Below are positions 58,556 through 64,000 of a stretch of DNA of 64,000 bases, one piece after another; position 1 is the first letter of the stretch, and the number at the start of each line of letters is the position of its first letter. The notes under the pieces were generated by a model that saw only the letters and a list, made by a program, of their open reading frames with translations, searched no databases and had not been told where the DNA came from. The stretch covers positions 62,001 through 126,000 of the forward strand of contig NZ_AVBG01000011.1 of the NCBI RefSeq assembly GCF_000770675.1, read 5' to 3'. The position numbers were made by a program, and so were the translations under genes. Source of the DNA: Pontibacillus chungwhensis BH030062. GTDB taxonomy: Bacteria > Bacillota > Bacilli > Bacillales > BH030062.

Positions 58556-58574
58556 GGGACAAGGTACCTGTCTC
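58556..58574. repeat. Palindromic intergenic repeat, family B
   Basis: GGGACAAGGTACCTGTCTC, one base from a perfect copy, between the divergent pbpC and rpiA genes. Confidence 0.8.
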
Positions 58575-58682
58575 TTTAGAAACTATTCAAAAAGGAGTAC
58601 CATTATACATAGGAGAGCCTCTTTACCAAAGAGTTCCCTTACCTAAAATAGTAGAGCTGTGTATAAGGAGAGGAAAAGATTC

Positions 58683-59348
58683 ATGGATTTGAAACAAAAG
58701 ATTGCGAAACGAGCATTAGATGAGATACAAGAGGGAATGGTCGTTGGACTCGGCGGTGGTAGCACCATAAAGCAACTCGTCCACTTCTTGAAAGACAGCG
58801 GATGTTCCGTTAAAGTCGTCACCCCATCATGGGAAACAAAACAACATTGTAAGGGAGTTGGATTAGACGTGGTGTCTATTGAGGATGTCTCCTCAATCGA
58901 TATCGCTTTCGATGGGTGCGATCAAGTCGATGAAAATCTTTGCGCGTTGAAAAGCGGGGGTGGCATTCATACTGCAGAGAAAATCGTCGCTCGTTTGGCC
59001 GATGAATACGTGCTCCTTGTCGATGAATCCAAGCTCGTGCCGACTTTGACCTACGAACACTCTATCGTCCTCGAAGTGCTGCCTCAAGCAATGGAAGTAG
59101 TACTTCGTCAATTAGAAAGATACCCAATCAACTACTCAGAAATTCGTGAAAGTGAAAAGAAAGATGGTGTCGTTGTTACAGAATTCGGCAACCATTTACT
59201 GGATGTGTACATAAAACCCCGAACCGATCACGCGATTCTCGAAAACGAGCTTAAAGCTTTAACCGGAGTAGTGGAAGTCTCTTTGTTTACTTCTGTTATA
59301 ACGAAAGCAATCGTCGGGAGCGAAAGAGGGATATGGGAACTTACATAG
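58683..59348 (+). CDS. rpiA: Ribose-5-phosphate isomerase A
   Basis: 221 residues. The RpiA signatures are VVGLGGGSTIKQLV, FDGCDQVDENLCALKSGGGIHTAEKIVA (catalytic Asp and Lys) and VTEFGNHLLDV. It interconverts ribose 5-phosphate and ribulose 5-phosphate in the pentose phosphate pathway. The start is ATG 58683 (MDLKQKIA) with GGAGAGG nine bases before it; a longer frame from 58659 starts before that site. Many Bacilli use RpiB instead, so a stand-alone rpiA is mildly unusual. It is a single gene between palindromic repeats. Confidence 0.92.
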   Translation: MDLKQKIAKRALDEIQEGMVVGLGGGSTIKQLVHFLKDSGCSVKVVTPSWETKQHCKGVGLDVVSIEDVSSIDIAFDGCDQVDENLCALKSGGGIHTAEKIVARLADEYVLLVDESKLVPTLTYEHSIVLEVLPQAMEVVLRQLERYPINYSEIRESEKKDGVVVTEFGNHLLDVYIKPRTDHAILENELKALTGVVEVSLFTSVITKAIVGSERGIWELT

Positions 59349-59356
59349 GGCGCGGC

Positions 59357-59375
59357 GGGACAATGTACCTGTCCC
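59357..59375. repeat. Palindromic intergenic repeat, family B
   Basis: GGGACAATGTACCTGTCCC eight bases after the rpiA stop, identical to the copy at 56418. Confidence 0.8.
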
Positions 59376-59385
59376 TGCCGTCCCT

Positions 59386-60447
59386 TTACTCAATAGGATT
59401 AAAGGTTGACTTAATATGCAAATCTCTTTGAGGAAATGGAATCTCGACATCGTTTTTGTTAAGTTGTTCATAAATTCGAAAGTTCAAATCGCTCTTGATT
59501 CGGATGACTTCTTCAGGGTTAGAAATCCATATGAATAGCTCAAAATCCAACGATGAATCACCGAATCCAGTAAAGTTTACAAATGGTTCTGGTGAATTTA
59601 TAATAATAGGATTGTCTGATCTAGCTTCTCTTGCAACAGACAAAAGGATTTCCTTTACTAGATGAACATCTGTCCCGTAAGCCACCCCGATTGGAACAGT
59701 GAGGCGAAGTCTGGGATCTGAAAAGGAACGATTCACAACTTTCTCTTCCAGGAAGTAAGAGTTCGGTATAATAATATGTTCGTTTTCTAAAGTTCTAACG
59801 ACCGTAGCTCGCATGTTAATTTTCACTACGTCACCGATGACTTCATCAATGATGACACGGTCGCCTACTTTAATCGGGCGTTCAAAAAGTAAGATGAGTC
59901 CAGAGATAAAATTTGATGCTATGTTCTGCATGCCAAAACCAATACCAACACCCAGAACACCAGCGAATACCGTTAGGGCGCTTAAATCAATCCCAACAGT
60001 TGTTAGGCTGACGAAAACGGCAATAACCATGATTACATAATGAATAATGCGCTCCATTGTAAATTGGAGCCCTTTATCTAACTGATGTCTTTCGTAAAAG
60101 AATGGAAGTATGTAGTTGTTCAGAATTCTTGAAAGCCGACTAGCTAAGGTGATAATTAACACTGCAATGAGGATTAAAAATAAGGTGACTTCTACTTCCC
60201 CTATCGTAAACAGGTTGTAAAACAACCATTTTGAATCGGAGAAGTAAATGATTAGGAATACGAGAATACCGTTATAAGTCAACCAATTAACAAGAGAGAG
60301 AAGTGCTTTTTCAACACCATCTTTATGTCTAAAAACTCGCTTTATAAGAAACGTGAAGCTAAAGCGGACCAATAAAATTACAACTACAAATAACGATACT
60401 CGTATAATGTCCCCCCACTGCCACAGGCTTAGTGAGTCTAAAACCAT
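59386..60447 (-). CDS. Small-conductance mechanosensitive channel (MscS family)
   Basis: 353 residues with about four N-terminal helices, then the MscS pore helix (LTVFAGVLGVGIGFGMQNIASNFISGLILLFERP) and the cytoplasmic beta domain (GDRVIIDEVIGDVVKINMRATVVRT, IPNSYFLEE). The Gly/Ala pattern of TM3 is intact, so a functional channel opening on osmotic downshift is expected. B. subtilis has similar YkuT and YhdY. The start is ATG 60447 after AAGGAGGTTACAAC. Confidence 0.9.
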   Translation of the reverse strand: MVLDSLSLWQWGDIIRVSLFVVVILLVRFSFTFLIKRVFRHKDGVEKALLSLVNWLTYNGILVFLIIYFSDSKWLFYNLFTIGEVEVTLFLILIAVLIITLASRLSRILNNYILPFFYERHQLDKGLQFTMERIIHYVIMVIAVFVSLTTVGIDLSALTVFAGVLGVGIGFGMQNIASNFISGLILLFERPIKVGDRVIIDEVIGDVVKINMRATVVRTLENEHIIIPNSYFLEEKVVNRSFSDPRLRLTVPIGVAYGTDVHLVKEILLSVAREARSDNPIIINSPEPFVNFTGFGDSSLDFELFIWISNPEEVIRIKSDLNFRIYEQLNKNDVEIPFPQRDLHIKSTFNPIE

Positions 60448-60510
60448 GTTGTAACCTCCTTATGGGATACAAAGTCTGTCTACAAATGATGCTATAAGAC
60501 GATGGGATGA

Positions 60511-61041
60511 TTAAAATTCCCAAACCAGAGGTTCACCCATCTCAGAAGCTCTACTACCCTCTACAATCTCAATCACTTCAATAGGACAATCAAATAACAA
60601 CTTCAAAAGAGCAAGCCCCTTTATCTGACTATCCCTAACTCTATCTTTTGTGTCCATCCTCTTACACTCAACGAACCTTACCTCTGAATAATCTGGCTTA
60701 TAAACTAACAAATCAGGTTCTTCAATTCTCATAAACGGAGAGAAATTAGGATAGAACTCTCTCCCTTTTTCATAACGATCATCGCCAAAATAGCTTCGAA
60801 AAATAGTCTCTGCCTTTGGGTATTTTCCAAGCTTATTCCCACCAAATACATTGTAATCGTGATGAATCCATTCGTAACCGAGTGATTCAAAATATCTACC
60901 AGCAATAAACTCGCCAAACCCTTTAGAACCAGAGAGCTTCTTGCAATAAGGATCCTGACAGTTCTCCCTATCCCCCATAACCCATTTATCAAGTTCGTCC
61001 ATACTAAAATAAACGATTCTTGTTGGAATATTTATCTTCAT
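60511..61041 (-). CDS. Unknown protein with a possible PD-(D/E)xK nuclease-like core
   Basis: 176 residues. The segment PDLLVYKPDYSEVRFVECKRMDTKDR contains an Asp, then Glu-x-Lys on the next strand (ECK), the arrangement of PD-(D/E)xK and VRR-Nuc-type enzymes, followed by a Q-x-x-G-L helix (DSQIKGLALLKLL) seen in the VRR-Nuc group. The N-terminal half (CQDPYCKKLSGSKGFGEFIA) has a possible extra Cys pair. I infer a nuclease-like fold, not a proven one. The start is ATG 61041, eight bases after AAGGAG. Confidence 0.65.
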   Translation of the reverse strand: MKINIPTRIVYFSMDELDKWVMGDRENCQDPYCKKLSGSKGFGEFIAGRYFESLGYEWIHHDYNVFGGNKLGKYPKAETIFRSYFGDDRYEKGREFYPNFSPFMRIEEPDLLVYKPDYSEVRFVECKRMDTKDRVRDSQIKGLALLKLLFDCPIEVIEIVEGSRASEMGEPLVWEF

Positions 61042-61123
61042 ATACAAAACTCCTTACATGGTAAAAAAATCTATGCTTATTTACAATTCTACAAATAGGT
61101 CATATCACCTTCCTCGGGCCAGA

Positions 61124-61142
61124 GGGACAGGTACCTCGTCCC
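61124..61142. repeat. Palindromic intergenic repeat, family B
   Basis: GGGACAGGTACCTCGTCCC in the gap upstream of the gene at 60511. Confidence 0.8.
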
Positions 61143-61154
61143 TACTTAACACCA

Positions 61155-61188
61155 AAAAAGGTAACAGATCTTAAGAATCTGTTACCCT
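61155..61188. terminator. Hairpin, possible terminator
   Basis: GGTAACAGAT and ATCTGTTACC arms form a 10-bp stem around CTTAAGA-like loop, flanked by an A run and CTTCTT. No gene is close, so it might mark the end of a small transcript or be a relic. Confidence 0.45.
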
Positions 61189-61477
61189 TCTTGCCATTTG
61201 ATCTTCAAGATGTAACAGATATGGCTTCTCGCTTACTATTTAGCTAGTTTAACTACAGAAAAGGTCATTGATTACACCCTTCTCTTACCTTTTGAAGTTT
61301 TCACAGTAGGAAAACGTCAGAGAAAAGCCGTTGTCTCCCCCATTAGTATGGACGGGACAAGGTACCTGTCCCTCCGGTTCACAATAATCAATAAACCTAT
61401 TAAACTGACATGAAAAAATCAATAAGGAGATTAACAGTGATTATTTTACTAATTTTCAAAATTATTTGTTAATTAAT
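61189..61477. other. Gap before the TRAP operon, no gene
   Basis: About 290 bases without a defendable coding frame. It contains the last family B repeat (61354-61372) and ends with the TRAP promoter. A short plus-strand frame (LPFDLQDVTDMASRLLFS) near 61190-61245 might be a gene remnant but has no start signals. Confidence 0.4.
61354..61372. repeat. Palindromic intergenic repeat, family B
   Basis: GGGACAAGGTACCTGTCCC, the most regular copy, upstream of the TRAP operon. Confidence 0.8.
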
Positions 61478-61508
61478 TGACTTGGAAAAATAGACCAGTA
61501 TATACTGT
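61478..61508 (+). promoter_or_regulatory. TRAP operon promoter with an overlapping palindromic operator
   Basis: TTGACT, 18 bases, TATACT (61502-61507). The -10 is inside the perfect 12-base palindrome CAGTATATACTG (61497-61508). A repressor or GntR-type regulator that binds there would block transcription; the regulator gene is not in the window. Confidence 0.6.
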
Positions 61509-61538
61509 TTATAATTATGAATATTTAAGGGGGATTTT

Positions 61539-62549
61539 ATGTTTAAGGTTAAGAGTTTAATTTTATTATCTATGTGCATATTCATGGTAGGTGTAATAGC
61601 TGGTTGTAACTCAGAAGCTGAAGGAAATGACAAAAATGAAAGCGTTACCATAAAACTAGGACATATAGCACCAGATGAACATTCATACACCAAAGGTATT
61701 GAACAATTTGCTGAAGCTGTAGAAGAAGAAACAAATGGACAAGTTAAATTCGAAATTTTTGGCGGGGGCCAGCTGGGTGGAGAACGTGAAGTTATTGAAC
61801 AAGTCCAATTAGGAACTTTAGATATGACATTGGTGACAGCCGGACCAGTAGGGAATTTTGTAGACAAATTTTCTGTACTGGAAATGCCATTTATATTTAG
61901 AGATGTTGATCATGTGTACAAGACTTTAGATGGTGAAATTGGTCAAGAATTAATGGGATTAATTGATGAACAAGGCTTCAAAACGTTAGGAATCTGGGAA
62001 AATGGTTTTAGACATATAACTACTAAAGAAACCACAGTAAAATCACCAGAAGATACAAATGGATTGAAGCTACGCACAATTGAAAATGAGATTTATGTAG
62101 ATACATATAAATCATTGGGTGCAGATGCAACCCCAATTGCTTTTCCAGAAGTTTATACATCCCTTCAACAAGGTGTAGTAGATGGAATGGATGTATCTTA
62201 TGGAGTGATGCACGCTACCAAAATGTATGAAGTTCAGAATAACTTAAGCGAAGTAGGGATTTACTATGCAGCAGCCCCCTTATTGATGAACGAGGCAAAG
62301 TTTAAATCTCTGCCTGATAATGTTCAAAAAGTAATGATTGAAAAAGGGAAAGAGTTTACGGATATTCAAAGAGAAATTAATCAGCAAATGGAAGCAGAGC
62401 AGAAGCAAGATCTACAAGATAAAGGTATTCAGATTGTCGAGAAACAAAACGTAGATATTGATGCTTTCAAAGATGCAGTAAAGGAAGTTTATAAAGAGAA
62501 CGATGATCGTTTTGGGGACTTAATAGAGAGAATCCGATCCGTGGAATAG
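61539..62549 (+). CDS. dctP: TRAP transporter substrate-binding lipoprotein DctP
   Basis: 336 residues. The signal peptide ends at lipobox VIAGC (Cys-23), unusual in Gram-negatives but normal for Gram-positive TRAP proteins. Family marks: IKLGHIAPDEHSYTKGIEQFAEAVEE, FGGGQLGGEREVIEQVQLGTLDM, LRTIENEIYVDTYKSLGADATPI (with the Arg that binds the carboxylate) and FPEVYTSLQQGVVDG. It captures a carboxylated solute, such as a C4-dicarboxylate or sugar acid, for the DctQM permease. The start is ATG 61539 after AAGGGGGAT. It opens a three-gene operon. Confidence 0.93.
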   Translation: MFKVKSLILLSMCIFMVGVIAGCNSEAEGNDKNESVTIKLGHIAPDEHSYTKGIEQFAEAVEEETNGQVKFEIFGGGQLGGEREVIEQVQLGTLDMTLVTAGPVGNFVDKFSVLEMPFIFRDVDHVYKTLDGEIGQELMGLIDEQGFKTLGIWENGFRHITTKETTVKSPEDTNGLKLRTIENEIYVDTYKSLGADATPIAFPEVYTSLQQGVVDGMDVSYGVMHATKMYEVQNNLSEVGIYYAAAPLLMNEAKFKSLPDNVQKVMIEKGKEFTDIQREINQQMEAEQKQDLQDKGIQIVEKQNVDIDAFKDAVKEVYKENDDRFGDLIERIRSVE

Positions 62550-62631
62550 ATTGTTCAATTAAATAAGACAATTAAAACAAAGAAAGTGCGTGCCCTACCG
62601 CTTTCTTTGTTTTCATAAGGAGACCAGATAC

Positions 62632-63099
62632 ATGTGGAGGTCAATATTAGATCGTATAAATAAGTTAACTGAAGATATAACAGCGTTATTTTTGCTAATA
62701 ATGGTTTTACTAGTGTTTGTAAAGATTCTAACTAGGGTGCTTTTCCAATCATCATTCCCTTGGACAGAAGAGCTCTCAAGATACTTAATGATATGGATCA
62801 CATTCTTAGGAGCATCTATTGCCTTTAAATACGCTGCTCATATTGGTTTTGATTTAATCGTAAACAAACTCCCTGGAATGTTAAAGAAGATCTTCCAAGT
62901 TATTTCTGCAATCGCATGTCTAACGTTCTTTATCTTGCTGATTGTAAAAGGATATGAATTGTGTGGCAGATCCATGGTTCAAAGCTCACCAGCATTAGAT
63001 TTACCTATGGCTTATGTGTATGCCATTATCCCGATTAGTGGCATTTTGATGTCTATTAATCTAGTGGATACTACCATTAATAAAATGCGTTACAGCTAA
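62632..63099 (+). CDS. dctQ: TRAP transporter small permease DctQ
   Basis: 155 residues with four transmembrane helices (TALFLLIMVLLVFVKILTRV, SRYLMIWITFLGASIAFKYA, ISAIACLTFFILLIVKG, YAIIPISGILMSINLV). The pattern FPWTEELSRYLMIWITFLGAS is the DctQ hallmark. The start is ATG 62632 (MWRSILDRINK), nine bases after AAGGAG; a longer frame from 62590 lies in the gap after dctP and is rejected. Confidence 0.92.
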   Translation: MWRSILDRINKLTEDITALFLLIMVLLVFVKILTRVLFQSSFPWTEELSRYLMIWITFLGASIAFKYAAHIGFDLIVNKLPGMLKKIFQVISAIACLTFFILLIVKGYELCGRSMVQSSPALDLPMAYVYAIIPISGILMSINLVDTTINKMRYS

Positions 63100-63121
63100 T
63101 ATAGAGAAAGAAGGAATTCTA

Positions 63122-64000
63122 ATGGCAATAGTTCTATTTGCTTTATTGATTTTACTAATTATTATCAATGTACCCATTGCGATTGCGCTAGGCATTGCAT
63201 CTGTTGGTGTTCTCTACCTCGCAACAGACATTCCACTCATCATTCTTCCACAAAAAATGTTTGCTGCATTAGACTCGTTCCCATTAATGGCAGCTCCATT
63301 CTTTATTTTAGCTGGCAAACTTATGGAACATGGTGGGATTTCTGAGAGACTAATCGAATTTGCCAAAAGTCTTGTGGGGCAATTAAAAGGCGGGCTAGCA
63401 CATGTTTCTATTGTGGCATGTGTATTTTTTGCTGCCATTTCAGGTTCAGCGACAGCGACAACAGCAGCCGTGGGAGGAATTTTAATCCCAGCTATGGTGA
63501 AAGCAGGATATGATCGGAGTTTTGCTACTTCAGTTCAGGCGGTAGGTGGCACTACAGGCATTATTATACCTCCAAGTGTCCCATTGGTTCTTTATGGAGT
63601 TGCTGCAGGTGAATCAGTTAGTAGTCTGTTTATAGCTGGTGTTATACCGGGCATATTAATCGGTGGTTCTTTAATGGTGGTCGCATACATTATCTCTGTT
63701 ATAGAAGGTTACGGAGCAAACGCTGAGGGGTTCAATCTGAAAAGAGTTGGAGAAACATTTAAAAATGCATTTCTAGCTTTATTGATGCCAATAATAATAC
63801 TTGGAGGCATATATGGAGGGATCTTTACACCAACAGAAGCTTCAGTGGTTGCAGTGGTGTATGGGTTGTTCATAGGGATATTCGTTTATAAGCAAATCAC
63901 TATACAAAAGTTACGTGAGATTCTCGTTTCCTCAGTGGTCATTACATCTACCATACTATTTATTATTGGAACAGCCTCATTATTTGGCATGGTTCTGACC
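63122..64000 (+). CDS. dctM: TRAP transporter large permease DctM, cut by the window end
   Basis: The first 293 codons are present, with no stop before base 64000. It begins MAIVLFALLILLIIINVPIA at ATG 63122 (ribosome site AGAAGGAATTC). Family blocks are SFPLMAAPFFILAGKLMEHGG, GSATATTAAVGGILIPAMVKAGYD, GTTGIIIPPSVPLVLYG and GGIYGGIFTPTEASVVAVVYG, all typical of the DctM/DedA-like large subunit that forms the transport path. It lies 22 bases after dctQ. Confidence 0.93.
   Translation, partial: MAIVLFALLILLIIINVPIAIALGIASVGVLYLATDIPLIILPQKMFAALDSFPLMAAPFFILAGKLMEHGGISERLIEFAKSLVGQLKGGLAHVSIVACVFFAAISGSATATTAAVGGILIPAMVKAGYDRSFATSVQAVGGTTGIIIPPSVPLVLYGVAAGESVSSLFIAGVIPGILIGGSLMVVAYIISVIEGYGANAEGFNLKRVGETFKNAFLALLMPIIILGGIYGGIFTPTEASVVAVVYGLFIGIFVYKQITIQKLREILVSSVVITSTILFIIGTASLFGMVLT

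Noticed and set aside
1-64000. CRISPR arrays, rRNA, tRNA, insertion sequences and phage genes
   Set aside because: No repeat-spacer array, cloverleaf, rRNA block, transposase or integrase was recognised on either strand.

Overview
The window looks like chromosomal DNA of a Bacillaceae member. It is a low-GC, Gram-positive spore former, probably a salt-tolerant relative of Halobacillus or Pontibacillus. The evidence is strong AGGAGG-type ribosome sites, frequent GTG/TTG starts, close homologues of Bacillus subtilis BmrA, BrxB, YpvA, PBP3 and an RsbR stressosome protein, sigma-B-like and sigma-K-like promoters, a SAM-I riboswitch, an NhaC antiporter and an acidic proteome. The genus is inference. 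I see no rRNA, tRNA, CRISPR array, transposase or prophage.

Layout. 0-15 kb: housekeeping and envelope genes (ZIP transporter end, lipoprotein, L,D-transpeptidase, aromatic-acid exporter family, bacilliredoxin BrxB, RarD, BmrA, FAD oxidoreductase, a P450 that seems to have lost residues before its haem loop, a methyltransferase, a ferritin-like/cupin fusion, NhaC). 15.8-17.1 kb: a SAM riboswitch controlling a homocysteine S-methyltransferase. 17-24 kb: an accessory stretch on the minus strand with small resistance-like and unknown genes and several broken genes (a kinase-like remnant, a frameshifted Nif3-like gene, a truncated SnoaL-like start, a lipoprotein without a normal start codon). 24-31 kb: ferredoxin, YpvA helicase, phosphoesterase, LCP ligase, a second cupin protein behind a sigma-K-like promoter, a pseudouridine synthase and an RsbR protein.

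31.8-41.1 kb is the most coherent block: nine consecutive minus-strand genes. In transcription order they are a TrpXYZ-type ABC importer (binding protein, permease, ATPase), a FlK-like hotdog thioesterase, an amino-acid dehydrogenase that most resembles phenylalanine dehydrogenase, and E1-alpha, E1-beta, E2 and E3 of a 2-oxoacid dehydrogenase. A good CcpA (cre) site lies upstream. Together they could import phenylalanine, deaminate it to phenylpyruvate, decarboxylate this to phenylacetyl-CoA and release phenylacetate.

41-52 kb: nitronate monooxygenase, gamma-carbonic anhydrase, a GNAT/pentapeptide fusion, two tandem YjzC-like genes, and a divergent iron-regulated locus (three Fur-like boxes) with a flavodoxin and two unknown proteins. 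50-56 kb: a GyrI-like pseudogene with two in-frame stops, an MFS exporter, a VOC protein, a phosphotransferase and an intact GyrI-like protein. 56-61 kb: PBP3, ribose-5-phosphate isomerase, an MscS channel and a nuclease-like protein. 61.5-64 kb: a TRAP dicarboxylate-type transporter (dctP, dctQ, partial dctM). Two families of short intergenic palindromes are scattered here. One (GTGCC/TGGCAC type) is at 5.5, 7.5 and 41.4 kb. The other (GGGACA-GGTACC-TGTCCC type) is confined to 52.6-61.4 kb.
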